Source: Bailinhaonella thermotolerans
GTDB lineage: Bacteria; Actinomycetota; Actinomycetes; Streptosporangiales; Streptosporangiaceae
Assembly (NCBI RefSeq): GCF_003594875.1
Contig: NZ_QZEY01000003.1
Location: 1 to 64,000, forward strand
Length of the DNA: 64,000 nucleotides
Direction: 5' to 3'
Part shown: positions 9,833-18,608 of the stretch, one piece after another
Numbering within the stretch: the stretch's first letter is position 1
How the letters are laid out: each line of letters opens with the position of its first letter
Program-made: the position numbers and the translations under genes
Notes under the pieces: generated by a model
Database searches by the model: none
What the model was told of the DNA's origin: nothing
Seen by the model: only the letters and a program-made list of their open reading frames with translations

Positions 9833-10285
9833 TCAGCCGCCGAGGGACTTGCAGGGGCGGCCGCGCAGGTCGCGGACGTAGTCGTCCGGGGCCCCGGCCT
9901 TCTCGGCCGCGTCGGCGAGGATGCCGAGGTAGCGGGCCGAGGGCAGGCCGCCCTCGTAGTCGTCGAGGACGTAGAGCCAGGACAGGACGGCGCCGTCGAG
10001 GGTCTCCACGCGCAGCCGGACCTTGTGGTAGATGCCCAGGGACGCGCCTTCCCAGCGGTCGAGTGAGGGCTCGTCCCACTCGGGTACGTCGTACAGGACG
10101 ACGAAGACGCTCGACCCGGGGTCCTCGACGATCGTGGCCAGGGCGCCGTCCCAGCCGACGTCCTCGCCGCCGAAGGTCAGCCGCCAGCCGACCAGCCAGC
10201 CCGTCCCGCGCATGGGGGAGTGCGGGGCCCGCTCGGCCATCTGCTTGGGGTCCATGTTGCTGGCGTACGCCGCGTACACAGGCAC
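9833..10285 (-). CDS. Gamma-glutamylcyclotransferase family protein
   Basis: The start was placed at GTG 10285, giving VPVYAAYASNMDPKQM, because the family begins with the substrate-binding Y-A-A-Y-[AG]-S-N motif; the open frame extends further upstream but without family sequence. About 150 residues. YASNM binds the substrate, and GYE/EG-type acidic residues follow (WEGASLGIYHKVRL, with a candidate catalytic Glu). A TAACCT hexamer at about 8 nt upstream fits a near-leaderless promoter. The gene is transcribed divergently from the flavoprotein gene that follows. Substrate specificity (gamma-glutamyl dipeptide or other amine) cannot be read from sequence. Confidence 0.85.
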   Translation of the reverse strand: MPVYAAYASNMDPKQMAERAPHSPMRGTGWLVGWRLTFGGEDVGWDGALATIVEDPGSSVFVVLYDVPEWDEPSLDRWEGASLGIYHKVRLRVETLDGAVLSWLYVLDDYEGGLPSARYLGILADAAEKAGAPDDYVRDLRGRPCKSLGG

Positions 10286-10379
10286 GGTGAACAAGGTTAG
10301 TCCAGAGTGGGGCCCCCGGGGCGCGCAGGCGCGCGGGCCGAAGTCCGAGCATCTACCGACGTGCGGGAGAATGGAATAC

Positions 10380-11768
10380 GTGAGCAGGATCGTGATCATC
10401 GGTGGCGGACCAGGCGGCTATGAGGCGGCGCTCATGGCCGCGCAGCTCGGAGCTCAGGTCACGGTCGTCGAGCAGGACGGGCCGGGCGGCGCGTGCGTGC
10501 TCACCGACTGCGTGCCCTCCAAGACCCTCATCGCCACGTCCGTGCGCCGCCAGGCGCTCGTGGACGCCCAGGGGCTCGGCGTCCACTACACCGGCGGCCC
10601 CGACGGCGACGTCGGCGGCATCCAGGTGGACCTGCCGCTGGTCAACAAGCGCGTGAAGGAGCTCGCCCGCGCCCAGTCCGCCGACATCGCGGCGCGCCTG
10701 GCGGCCGAGGGCGTCGAGGTGGTCCGCGCGGCGGGCCGCCTGGTGGACCCGCAGGTGGTCCGCGCCGGGGACCGCACCATCCGCGCCGACGTGGTGATCG
10801 TCGCGACCGGCGCCACCCCGCGCATCCTGCCCGGCGCCGAGCCGGACGGCGAGCGCATCCTGACCTGGCGCCAGCTCTACGACCTGGAGGAGCTGCCCGA
10901 GCGCCTCATCGTCGTCGGCTCCGGCGTCACCGGCGCGGAGTTCGCCGGCGCCTACCGGTCCCTCGGCTCCGACGTCACGCTGGTCAGCAGCCGCGACCGC
11001 ATGATGCCCAACGAGGACGCCGACGGGGCCGAGGTCCTGGAGGAGGTCTACCGCCGCCGCGGCATGAAGGTCATGGGCCGCTCCCGCGCCAAGTCGGTCG
11101 AGCGCACGGCCGACGGCGTCCGCGTCACCCTGGAGGACGGCCGCGTCGCCGAGGGCACCCACTGCCTCATGACCGTCGGCATGATCCCCAACACCCACGG
11201 GATCGGCCTGGAGGAGGCCGGAGTCCACCTCGACAAGCACGGCTTCATCCAGGTGGACAAGGTCTCCCGCACCTCCGCCCCCGGCGTCTACGCGGCGGGC
11301 GACTGCACCGGGGTCCTGATGCTCGCCTCGGTCGCCGCCATGCAGGGCCGCATCGCCGTCTGGCACGCCATGGGCGAGGCCGTGCAGCCGCTGCGGCTGC
11401 CCACGGTCGCCTCCACGGTGTTCACCGACCCCGAGATCGCCGCCGTCGGCGTGAGCCACAACCAGGTCATGTCCGGCGAGGTCCCGGCGAACGTCGTCAA
11501 GCTCCCGCTGAACACCAACCCCCGCGCCAAGATGCACGGCTTCGAGGACGGCTTCATCAAGCTCTTCTGCCGCCCCCACACCGGCATCATCCTCGGCGGC
11601 GTCATCGTGGCCCCGCGCGCCAGCGAGCTCATCCTCGCGGTGTCGCTGGCCGTCCAGCAGCGTCTGACGGTGGACCAGATGGCCCACACCTTCTCCGTCT
11701 ACCCGTCCCTTTCCGGCTCCATCACCGAGGCCGCCCGCCGCCTCATGCAGCCCCTGGTGACCCTCTGA
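10380..11768 (+). CDS. lpdA: LpdA-type NAD(P)H-quinone dehydrogenase (flavoprotein disulfide reductase family)
   Basis: About 462 residues with FAD-binding IVIIGGGPGGYEAA at the N terminus, NAD(P)-binding IVVGSGVTGAEFA around 175-190 and the second FAD motif GVYAAGDCTG near 305. It closely resembles Mycobacterium tuberculosis LpdA (Rv3303c), a quinone reductase rather than a true lipoamide dehydrogenase, sharing LTWRQLYDLE, MQGRIA and VYPSLSGSITEAARRL. GTG 10380 is preferred because GGGAGA at 10365-10370 lies 9 nt upstream; ATG 10371 is the alternative. Unlike remembered Rv3303c, a CXXXXC redox pair (Cys39, Cys44) is present, while the catalytic His of the C-terminal HPT motif is replaced by Tyr-Pro-Ser. 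Confidence 0.9.
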   Translation: MSRIVIIGGGPGGYEAALMAAQLGAQVTVVEQDGPGGACVLTDCVPSKTLIATSVRRQALVDAQGLGVHYTGGPDGDVGGIQVDLPLVNKRVKELARAQSADIAARLAAEGVEVVRAAGRLVDPQVVRAGDRTIRADVVIVATGATPRILPGAEPDGERILTWRQLYDLEELPERLIVVGSGVTGAEFAGAYRSLGSDVTLVSSRDRMMPNEDADGAEVLEEVYRRRGMKVMGRSRAKSVERTADGVRVTLEDGRVAEGTHCLMTVGMIPNTHGIGLEEAGVHLDKHGFIQVDKVSRTSAPGVYAAGDCTGVLMLASVAAMQGRIAVWHAMGEAVQPLRLPTVASTVFTDPEIAAVGVSHNQVMSGEVPANVVKLPLNTNPRAKMHGFEDGFIKLFCRPHTGIILGGVIVAPRASELILAVSLAVQQRLTVDQMAHTFSVYPSLSGSITEAARRLMQPLVTL

Positions 11769-11807
11769 CCCTCTGACCCTCCCCTCCCGGGGCCGGGGCG
11801 GCCGGGA

Positions 11808-12161
11808 TCAGTCGAGGTCCAGCTCCGGCGGGGCTATGAAGGGCTCAGGGATGCGCCAGATCACGCGCGGGCCCGGCGGGCCGGCGTTCGGCCGCAGGAG
11901 GGACGGGAGCGCCTCCAGGTCGAACTCCGGCAGATGGCGGAGATGGTCGAAGAACGTGGCGTCGGTGGCGGAGTGCGGCACGACGCAGGACTGCCCCTCG
12001 CGGTCCAGCAGGACGAAGAGGACGTCGTCGCCCGACGGGGCGAGCTGGACCTCCACCACGTCCTCCCACGCGAGCGCGTCCACGCTCCCGTCGGAGTAGT
12101 GACGGGTCACGCCCTCGTCGGTGACGTACACGTAGGAGTCGGGCTCCGCGTCTCCGCGCAT
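11808..12161 (-). CDS. Hypothetical protein, 117 residues
   Basis: Not recognised. The acidic product alternates short beta-like segments (SYVYVTDEGVTRHYSDGS, ALAWEDVVEVQLA, DVLFVLLDREGQSCVVPH), a pattern like PH-type or tubby-type small domains, and ends in a Pro-rich tail. Support for its being real is the promoter on the minus strand: TTGCCG (12193-12198), an 18-bp spacer and CACAAT (12169-12174) placed exactly 7 nt before the ATG, which predicts a leaderless mRNA. It stands alone, convergent with lpdA and upstream of the korB terminator. Confidence 0.75.
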   Translation of the reverse strand: MRGDAEPDSYVYVTDEGVTRHYSDGSVDALAWEDVVEVQLAPSGDDVLFVLLDREGQSCVVPHSATDATFFDHLRHLPEFDLEALPSLLRPNAGPPGPRVIWRIPEPFIAPPELDLD

Positions 12162-12168
12162 GGCCGCG

Positions 12169-12198
12169 ATTGTGACGACCCGAGGGTGTTCTCGGCAA
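12169..12198 (-). promoter_or_regulatory. Leaderless sigma70-type promoter of the 117-residue gene
   Basis: On the minus strand TTGCCG and CACAAT are separated by 18 bp; seven bases separate the -10 hexamer from ATG 12161, placing transcription start at or next to the start codon. Confidence 0.6.
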
Positions 12199-12259
12199 GC
12201 GTTGCCATGGGGGCTTACCGGCTTTAGGCGAAATGGGCGGCTTGTCCGATGACGGAAAA

Positions 12260-12285
12260 GGGCGGTGGAAGTAGATCCACCGCCC
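12260..12285 (-). terminator. Rho-independent terminator of korAB
   Basis: A perfect 10-bp stem GGGCGGTGGA / TCCACCGCCC with a 6-nt loop. Read on the minus strand it is followed by TTTTCC, giving a U-run, and it lies 25 bp after the korB stop. Confidence 0.85.
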
Positions 12286-12309
12286 GTTTGTCCGCTCCGC
12301 TGTACGGCG

Positions 12310-13356
12310 TCAGCCGATGCGCCAGGTGTCCCCGGACATCAGCAGCTCGCCCAGGTCGCCCTCGCCCTTCGCCGCGACCGCCTCGTCGAGCTGCGCGGCC
12401 ATGAGGGAGTCGTAGGATGGCCGCTCGATCTGCCGGAAGATGCCGATCGGCACGTGCTCGAACGCCGGCTCGTCCAGGCGGGACAGCGCGAACGCCAGCG
12501 ACGGGTCGGGGTTGCGCGCGTCGTGGACGAGGATCTCCTCCGGCGCGATCGACGCCGTGGGGACGACCTCCACGCCGCCGCCGGGCGCGCGGCGCACGGC
12601 CTTGGAGCCCTCGGCGCCGAAGACGATCGGCTGGCCGTGCACGAGCGGGACGGTGACCTCGCCGCGCGTGTCCGGGTCCTTCAGGGGCTCGAAGGCGTTG
12701 TCGTTGAAGATGTTGCAGTTCTGGTAGATCTCCACCAGGGACGTGCCCTGGTGCGCCGCCGCCTCGCGCAGCACCGACTGGAGGTGCTTGCGGTCGGAGT
12801 CGATCGTGCGCGCCACGAACGTGGCCTCGGCGCCGACCGCCAGCGAGATCGGGTTGAACGGCTTGTCCAGCGACCCCATCGGCGTCGACTTGGTGATCTT
12901 GCCGATCTCGGACGTCGGGGAGTACTGCCCCTTGGTCAGGCCGTAGATCCGGTTGTTGAACAGCAGGATGTTCAGGTTGACGTTGCGGCGCAGCGCGTGG
13001 ATCAGGTGGTTGCCGCCGATCGACAGCGCGTCGCCGTCGCCGGTCACGACCCACACCGACAGGTCGGGCCGGGACGCCGCCAGGCCCGTCGCGATCGCCG
13101 GGGCGCGCCCGTGGATCGAGTGGAACCCGTAGGTGTTCATGTAGTACGGGAACCGCGACGAGCAGCCGATGCCGGAGACGAACACGATGTTCTCGCGGCG
13201 CAGCCCCAGCTCCGGCAGGAAGCTCTGGACCGCCGCCAGGATCGCGTAGTCACCGCAGCCCGGGCACCAGCGGACCTCCTGGTCGCTCTTGAAGTCTTTG
13301 AGCGTCTGCTTCGCCTCGGCCTTGGGGACCAGCGAAAGCGCCTTGAACTCACTCAC
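12310..13356 (-). CDS. korB: 2-oxoacid:ferredoxin oxidoreductase subunit beta
   Basis: The beta subunit carries thiamine diphosphate and a [4Fe-4S] cluster and, with KorA, oxidatively decarboxylates 2-oxoglutarate (or another 2-oxoacid) to the acyl-CoA while reducing ferredoxin. The 348-residue protein has VRWCPGCGDYAIL (cluster cysteines) near residue 31, the TPP motif GDGDALSIGGNHLIHALRRN and NNRIYGLTKGQ. The GTG start at 13356 overlaps korA by 8 bp. A typical terminator follows. In several actinomycetes an equivalent KorAB pair lies close to a partial nuo operon, as here. 2-oxoglutarate is the likely substrate from similarity to KorAB of actinobacteria; this is not proven by sequence. Confidence 0.93.
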   Translation of the reverse strand: MSEFKALSLVPKAEAKQTLKDFKSDQEVRWCPGCGDYAILAAVQSFLPELGLRRENIVFVSGIGCSSRFPYYMNTYGFHSIHGRAPAIATGLAASRPDLSVWVVTGDGDALSIGGNHLIHALRRNVNLNILLFNNRIYGLTKGQYSPTSEIGKITKSTPMGSLDKPFNPISLAVGAEATFVARTIDSDRKHLQSVLREAAAHQGTSLVEIYQNCNIFNDNAFEPLKDPDTRGEVTVPLVHGQPIVFGAEGSKAVRRAPGGGVEVVPTASIAPEEILVHDARNPDPSLAFALSRLDEPAFEHVPIGIFRQIERPSYDSLMAAQLDEAVAAKGEGDLGELLMSGDTWRIG

Positions 13357-15196
13357 TGTCGATCACTTCCTGGATAACGCCCGCGAGCTCCTCGGCCTTG
13401 AACGGCAGACCGCGCACCTTGTTGTAGCCGATGATGTCCACCAGGAACCGCGCCCGGAGCAGCAGCGAGAGCTGGCCCAGGTTGATCTCGGGGAGCAGGA
13501 CCCTGTCGTACGCCTTCAGGACCTCGCCGGTGTTGGCCGGCAGCGGGTTCAGGTGCCGCAGGTGGGCCTGGGCGACCTTGCCGCCGGCGGCGCGCACGCG
13601 GCGGACGGCCGCCGCGATCGGGCCGTAGGTCGAGCCCCAGCCGAGCACGAGCACCCGCGCGTCGCCGGTCGGGTCGTCGACCGCCAGCGGCGGGATGTCC
13701 TTGGCGATGCCGTCGATCTTGGCCTGGCGCAGCCGGACCATCAGGTCGTGGTTGGCCGGGTCGTAGGAGATGTTGCCCGCGCCGTCGGACTTCTCCAGGC
13801 CGCCGATGCGGTGCTCCAGCCCCTCGGTGCCGGGTACGGCCCAGGGCCGGGCGAGCGTCTCGGGGTCGCGCTTGAACGGCTGGAACCCCGACTCGTCGTT
13901 GGTCTCGGTCGCGAACTCCACCCGCAGGTCGGGCAGGTCCGCGACGTTCGGCAGCCGCCACGGCTCCGAGCCGTTGGCGAGGTAGCCGTCCGAGAGCAGC
14001 ATGACCGGGGTGCGGTACTTCGTGGCCAGCCGGGCGGCCTCGATCGCCGCGTCGAAGCAGTCGGACGGGCTGGCCGGGGCCACGATCGGCAGCGGGGACT
14101 CGCCGTTGCGGCCGAACATGGCCATCAGCAGGTCCGTCTGCTCGGTCTTGGTGGGCATGCCGGTGGAGGGGCCCGCGCGCTGCACGTCCACGATGATCAG
14201 CGGCAGCTCGGTGGCGACGGCCAGGCCCACGGTCTCGGCCTTGAGCGCGACGCCAGGCCCGGAGGTGGTGGTCACGCCGAGGGCGCCGCCGAACGACGCG
14301 CCGAGTGCGGCCCCCACCCCGGCGATCTCGTCCTCGGCCTGGAACGTGCGCACGCCGAACCGCTTGTGCTTGGACAGCTCGTGCAGGATGTCCGAGGCCG
14401 GCGTGATGGGGTACGACCCGAGGAACAGCGGCAGGCCGCTCTGCTTCGAGGCCGCGATCAGGCCGTACGCCAGGGCGACGTTGCCGGAGATGTTCCGGTA
14501 GACCCCGGACTCCAGCTTCGCCGGCTTGATCTCGTAGGACACCGAGAAGGACTCGGTCGTCTCGCCGAAGTTCCACCCCGCCTGGAAGGCGGCGATGTTG
14601 GCCTTGGCGATGTCGGGCTTCTTGGCGAACTTCTGCTCGAGGAACTTGATCGTCGCCTCGGTCGGGCGGTGGTAGAGCCACGAGAGCAGGCCGAGCGCGA
14701 ACATGTTCTTGGCCCGCTCGGCGTCCTTCTTGGACAGCCCCGAGCCTTCGAGCGCCTGGACGGTCATCGAGGTCAGCGGCACCTTGTGCAGCCGCCACTC
14801 GTCGAGGGAGCCGTCCTCCAGGGGGTTGTCGGCGTAGCCGACCTTCTGCAGGTTGCGCTTGGTGAACTCATCGGTGTTGGCGATGATGTCCGCCCCGCGC
14901 GGCAGGTCGGCGAGGTTGGCCTTGAGCGCTGCGGGGTTCATGGCGACGAGCACGTTGGGGGCGTCACCGGGGGTCAGGATGTCGTGGTCGGCGAAGTGAA
15001 GCTGGAAACTCGACACGCCGGGCAGGGTGCCCGCGGGTGCGCGGATCTCGGCGGGGAAGTTGGGGAGGGTGGAGATGTCGTTTCCGAACTCCGCGGTCTC
15101 CGCCGTGAATCGATCCCCCGTGAGCTGCATACCGTCACCGGAGTCGCCGGCGAAACGGATGATCACGCGGTCGAGTTGCTGGACCTGCTTGGTCAC
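13349..15196 (-). CDS. korA: 2-oxoacid:ferredoxin oxidoreductase subunit alpha (gamma-alpha fusion)
   Basis: The 615-residue protein is the fused form: an N-terminal gamma domain (residues about 8-190, starting RVIIRFAGDSGDGMQLTGD) followed by the alpha/pyrimidine-binding and transketolase C-terminal-like domains (GSYPITPASDILHELSK, AEDEIAGVGAALGASFGG, TTTSGPGVALKAE). It forms the heterodimer with KorB and acts in the cytoplasm. GTG 15196 has a GAGGAGGA ribosome-binding site 7-8 nt upstream. The gene starts a two-gene operon with korB and is transcribed away from the deacetylase and nuo genes. Confidence 0.93.
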   Translation of the reverse strand: MTKQVQQLDRVIIRFAGDSGDGMQLTGDRFTAETAEFGNDISTLPNFPAEIRAPAGTLPGVSSFQLHFADHDILTPGDAPNVLVAMNPAALKANLADLPRGADIIANTDEFTKRNLQKVGYADNPLEDGSLDEWRLHKVPLTSMTVQALEGSGLSKKDAERAKNMFALGLLSWLYHRPTEATIKFLEQKFAKKPDIAKANIAAFQAGWNFGETTESFSVSYEIKPAKLESGVYRNISGNVALAYGLIAASKQSGLPLFLGSYPITPASDILHELSKHKRFGVRTFQAEDEIAGVGAALGASFGGALGVTTTSGPGVALKAETVGLAVATELPLIIVDVQRAGPSTGMPTKTEQTDLLMAMFGRNGESPLPIVAPASPSDCFDAAIEAARLATKYRTPVMLLSDGYLANGSEPWRLPNVADLPDLRVEFATETNDESGFQPFKRDPETLARPWAVPGTEGLEHRIGGLEKSDGAGNISYDPANHDLMVRLRQAKIDGIAKDIPPLAVDDPTGDARVLVLGWGSTYGPIAAAVRRVRAAGGKVAQAHLRHLNPLPANTGEVLKAYDRVLLPEINLGQLSLLLRARFLVDIIGYNKVRGLPFKAEELAGVIQEVIDSE

Positions 15197-15700
15197 AGAT
15201 CAGTCCTCCTCGACGCGCCAGGGCGCCTTTGGTCGGTTGCCCAGTTCGGTAGGCGCGGTCGTTGTCATTTTCATGCTAGGTCCCTCGGGGACATGCGTAT
15301 TCTCGCGCGAAGCGCTCGGGCGTACGGTGTGACTTACATCTCGACAACAAGAGACCGCCGCTGTTGATTTCACGGCGGATCCGGCTGCCGCCGCGGGGGC
15401 CCGGGCCCACGCCCATGAATGAGGACGTCCGAGGACGGACGGGGGTTCACGGGGGTGTGCGCGAGCGGGGGACCGCAGGGGGCCAGAAATCGTGGTGCCG
15501 GGGGCCGCGGGTCGTCAGGGGTGCGGACGACGTCGGGGCGCGGGGCGTCCTCCGGGGGCGGACGACGTCATGGGCTCCGGCGACACAGCCCCGAGGCCAG
15601 CCGACACAGGTCCACGTGCAGGCGGGCGAAGAGCACGTTTCTGGTCACAGCCGTCAACTATATGGCCCCGCCCGGTTCCGGCCCCGCGGACCCCGGAAAG
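15197..15700. other. Gene-free stretch upstream of korA
   Basis: No convincing gene is seen on either strand. The right part (15430-15600) is G-rich with several GACGTC/GGACG repeats. The left 150 bp, closest to korA, is lower in GC and should hold the korA promoter; TAGCAT near 15273-15278 (minus strand) is a possible -10, but no good -35 is visible. Confidence 0.5.
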
Positions 15701-17188
15701 TCACCGCGCCACATTCCGGCCGGGGGCGGCGCCCAGCTCGGGGACGGTGACGAAGGTGAACCCCCGGGCCGCCAGCCGGTCGATGATCCCGGGCACGGCG
15801 TCCACGGAACCGCGGTGGATGTCGTGCAGCAGGACGATCGAGCCGCGCCGGGTGTCCCGGACCACGCGGCGGGCGACGGTGGCCGCGTCCCGGTCGCGCC
15901 AGTCCATCGGGTCCACCGTCCACAGCACGGAGGTGAGCCCGAGCCTGCGGTTCACGGCCGTCACGTCGGCGTCCGTCGCGCCGTACGGCGGGCGCATGAG
16001 CGACGGGGCCTCGCCGGTGGCCCGCCGTACGGCGTTCTGCGTGCGTTCGAGCTGGTCGGCGATCTTGACGCGGGAGAGCTGGGCGAGGTTGCGGTGGGAC
16101 CAGGAGTGGTTCCCGATGACGTGGCCCTCGTCGCGCATGCGCCGCAGGGTCTCGGGCTCGGCCGCGGCGTTCGTGCCGACGGTGAAGAACGTGGCGCGCA
16201 CGCCCCGGGACCTGAGGGTGTCGAGCAGCCGGGGGGTGTCGGGGCCGGGGCCGTCGTCGAACGTGAGCGCGACGCACTTGAGCGCCGCGCAGTCGGGCGC
16301 GGACGCCCCGGAAGGGGTCGCCGAGGCCGTCGCCGCGGCGCGCGGCGTCGCGGCGGCGGGGGTGGGCGCGGGGACGCCGGCGGAGCGGTCCCCGGCGGCG
16401 GCCTTCAGGGCGCGCCTGCCCAGCGGGGACAGCAGCGGCTCGGCCTGCAGGCGGGGCACGGCCGTCGCGAGCTCGCCCGCCGAGCCGGGGCCGAACTGGT
16501 ACTCGTCGAACTCGGCCACCAGGTCGCCGCGCACGTTGAACGCCAGGGAGTCGAACACCTCCGGGTCCGGCTGCAGGGCGTCGTCCACCAGCTCCCGGTC
16601 GGCCCCGGAGTCCGGCCGGGTCAGGTCGGCCCGGACCAGGGAGGTCAGTCCCGCAAGGCCCGCCTCGCCCGCGAGCAGGGCCGCCGAGGGGTGCGCCCTG
16701 CCGTCGCGGGCGTCGTACCAGACGGTCGTGGAGCTCTCGGCCCCGCCCGCGCCGCTGAAGACGCTGGTCCGCAGGCGTACGGCGAGCACGTCGTCACCGT
16801 GGGCCACGAGCTGCCAGTCGATGTTCAGCTCGGGGCTGGGCGCGCTCGTGGCGGGCGGGGTGGTCTTCTCGAACTCGCGCACGCGGTCGGCCACGATCTC
16901 GCCGAGCTCCGTCCCCAGCGCGGGGGCCCACGAGACCTCGGGGTAGGTGGCGTGGACGTTGCGGCCGGGGGAGTCGGCGGAGACCGTGCGCGTGGTGAGC
17001 CCGCCGACGCTTCCCGGGTCGAGCGCGGGCACGTAGGTGGGGTTGGACGGGACCTGGGTGACACGGGGCGACGGGGCGCCGAGGGCGTGCGCGCCTCCAC
17101 CGGCCGGGCCGCAGGCGGCGGCCAGCGCGGCGAGGGCGGCGCCTCCCGCGAGATGCTGCGTTCGGGACAGTCCAGGCTTCCGGGGCAT
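15701..17188 (-). CDS. Exported CE4 polysaccharide deacetylase with DUF3298-like N domain
   Basis: A 495-residue exported protein. The signal peptide has a lipobox-like LAAAC (Cys26), so it may be a lipoprotein. Residues about 90-270 resemble DUF3298/RsiV-type domains; 275-305 is a Pro/Ala linker; 310-495 is the NodB/CE4 domain with motif 1 TFDDGPGP (catalytic Asp and metal Asp), motif 2 HVIGNHSWSH (metal His pair), motif 3 RPPYGA and motif 5 IVLLHDIH. It probably removes acetyl groups from peptidoglycan or another wall polysaccharide outside the cell. It is divergent from nuoA with 130 bp between them and lies between korAB and nuo; a link to energy metabolism is not evident. Confidence 0.9.
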   Translation of the reverse strand: MPRKPGLSRTQHLAGGAALAALAAACGPAGGGAHALGAPSPRVTQVPSNPTYVPALDPGSVGGLTTRTVSADSPGRNVHATYPEVSWAPALGTELGEIVADRVREFEKTTPPATSAPSPELNIDWQLVAHGDDVLAVRLRTSVFSGAGGAESSTTVWYDARDGRAHPSAALLAGEAGLAGLTSLVRADLTRPDSGADRELVDDALQPDPEVFDSLAFNVRGDLVAEFDEYQFGPGSAGELATAVPRLQAEPLLSPLGRRALKAAAGDRSAGVPAPTPAAATPRAAATASATPSGASAPDCAALKCVALTFDDGPGPDTPRLLDTLRSRGVRATFFTVGTNAAAEPETLRRMRDEGHVIGNHSWSHRNLAQLSRVKIADQLERTQNAVRRATGEAPSLMRPPYGATDADVTAVNRRLGLTSVLWTVDPMDWRDRDAATVARRVVRDTRRGSIVLLHDIHRGSVDAVPGIIDRLAARGFTFVTVPELGAAPGRNVAR

Positions 17189-17318
17189 GCCGGACAGGCT
17201 AGGGGAGGAATGTCCTGGTTTTAGGCTCCTTTGGGTTTATGTCCATAGAGACTTTGGGTCTTGGTCACCCCCGGTGAGGGCGGGTTACGCTGACCGTGGC
17301 GGACGGCTGGGAGGCGGC

Positions 17319-17690
17319 ATGGACGGCTACTTCGGGTCCTACGCGGTGGTCGGGGCGCTGCTGCTCATCGGCGTGGGGATCTTCGCGGGGGCCATGACGG
17401 CGAACCGGCTGCTGCGGCCGCACCGCCCGACCCCCGAGAAGCTGCTGACCTATGAGTGCGGCGTGGACCCGGTCGGCGAGGGGTGGGCGCAGAGCCACGT
17501 GCGCTACTACGTCTTCGCGTATCTCTACGTCGTCTTCGCGGTGGACGCGGTGTTCCTCTTCCCGTGGGCGACCGTCTTCGCGGCGCCGGGCTTCGGCGTG
17601 GCGACGCTCGTCGAGATGTTCGTCTTCCTCGGGTTCATCGCCCTGGGGATCGTATACGCCTGGCGCAAGAACGTCCTGGGCTGGACGTGA
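17319..17690 (+). CDS. nuoA: NADH-quinone oxidoreductase subunit A
   Basis: A 123-residue membrane subunit at the junction of the peripheral and membrane arms. Three hydrophobic segments (about 8-30, 65-87, 93-113) and the conserved YECGVDPVGEGWAQSHVRYYVFA loop are diagnostic; the loop Cys is the residue that becomes exposed in the deactive form of complex I. ATG 17319 follows a GGGAGG site. It opens the ten-gene operon nuoABCHIJKLMN. A 171-bp gap separates it from nuoB, while most later genes overlap. Confidence 0.93.
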   Translation: MDGYFGSYAVVGALLLIGVGIFAGAMTANRLLRPHRPTPEKLLTYECGVDPVGEGWAQSHVRYYVFAYLYVVFAVDAVFLFPWATVFAAPGFGVATLVEMFVFLGFIALGIVYAWRKNVLGWT

Positions 17691-17861
17691 GACCTGTGGA
17701 CGACCTCCCGGCCCGCGGGCGCCGTGCCGTACGACGGGCCGGTCCTGTGGACATCCCGGCGCCGCCGTCTGTGGAAAACCTCGCTCCCCCGCCTGTGGAC
17801 AACCGCGCGGCGGGGTGGGGGCTTGTGGATATCGGCGCGCGGACGCGGGAGAATGCCGGTC
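17691..17861. promoter_or_regulatory. nuoA-nuoB gap with five DnaA-box-like sites
   Basis: Five same-orientation TGTGGA-N3 nonamers lie at 17695-17703, 17746-17754, 17770-17778, 17794-17802 and 17824-17832. The fourth, TGTGGACAA, is the exact reverse complement of TTGTCCACA, the actinomycete DnaA box; the others differ at one to three positions. All spacings (51, 24, 24, 30) are multiples of three, so a repetitive N-terminal extension of NuoB (reading Leu-Trp repeats from GTG 17724) is an alternative explanation. Confidence 0.55.
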
Positions 17862-18608
17862 ATGGCCGCGACTGATCTGCCCATGCCCGCCTCCGGGCCG
17901 CCGGGGGTCGGGGCGCTGTCCCGGCTCGCGCCCAAGCCCATGCGGTTCATCCTCAACTGGGGACGGCGCTACTCGCTCTGGGTCTTCAACTTCGGGCTCG
18001 CCTGCTGCGCGATCGAGTTCATCGCGACGTCGATGAGCAGGCACGACTTCATCCGGTTCGGGGTGATCCCGTTCGCGCCCGGGCCGCGCCAGGCCGACCT
18101 GATGGTGGTGTCGGGGACGGTCACCGACAAGATGGCGCCCGCGATCCGGCGGCTGTACGAGCAGATGCCCGAGCCGAAGTACGTCATCTCGTTCGGGGCG
18201 TGCTCCAACTGCGGCGGGCCCTACTGGGACTCGTACTCCGTGACCAAGGGCGTGGACCAGATCGTCCCGGTGGACGTGTACGTGCCCGGGTGCCCGCCGC
18301 GTCCCGAGGGGCTGCTGCACGGCATCATGCGGCTCCAGGAGAAGATCGCCGCCGAGGCGCTGCGCGAGCGTTACGTGTGGTCCCGCAGCCGCCCGCCGTC
18401 GGCCGACGCCCTGCGCCGCCCCCTCCTGCGGGCACCCTCCCCGGGCGCGCCGCCCGAGGCCGCCGCCCCGCCGTACGGCACGGCGTCCGGTGCGACGCCG
18501 GGCGCGGCGCCCGGTTCGGCGCCCGGCGCGGCCTCGGAAGACGGGGGCGTGAGCGGCGGCGCGGCGGGCCGGGGCGGTTCCGGGGACGGGGACGGGGGCG
18601 CCGCGTGA
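17862..18608 (+). CDS. nuoB: NADH-quinone oxidoreductase subunit B with C-terminal tail
   Basis: NuoB binds cluster N2, the last Fe-S cluster before quinone. ATG 17862 was chosen because GGGAGA lies 9 nt upstream; ATG 17853 and GTG 17724 are in-frame alternatives. 248 residues: the cluster ligands are the Cys48-Cys49 pair, Cys114 in [10 protein letters not shown] and Cys144 in VPGCPPRPE. The family normally ends near residue 180; here about 70 extra residues (Ala/Pro/Gly-rich, with [10 protein letters not shown]-like repeats) follow. The stop overlaps nuoC. Partner subunit NuoD, which normally completes the quinone pocket, is not encoded in this operon. Confidence 0.93.
   Translation: MAATDLPMPASGPPGVGALSRLAPKPMRFILNWGRRYSLWVFNFGLACCAIEFIATSMSRHDFIRFGVIPFAPGPRQADLMVVSGTVTDKMAPAIRRLYEQMPEPKYVISFGACSNCGGPYWDSYSVTKGVDQIVPVDVYVPGCPPRPEGLLHGIMRLQEKIAAEALRERYVWSRSRPPSADALRRPLLRAPSPGAPPEAAAPPYGTASGATPGAAPGSAPGAASEDGGVSGGAAGRGGSGDGDGGAA

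Noticed and set aside
15419-17224. 601-residue open frame on the plus strand
   Set aside because: It is antisense to the deacetylase gene, rich in Arg/Gly/Asp without domain motifs; a typical high-GC shadow frame.
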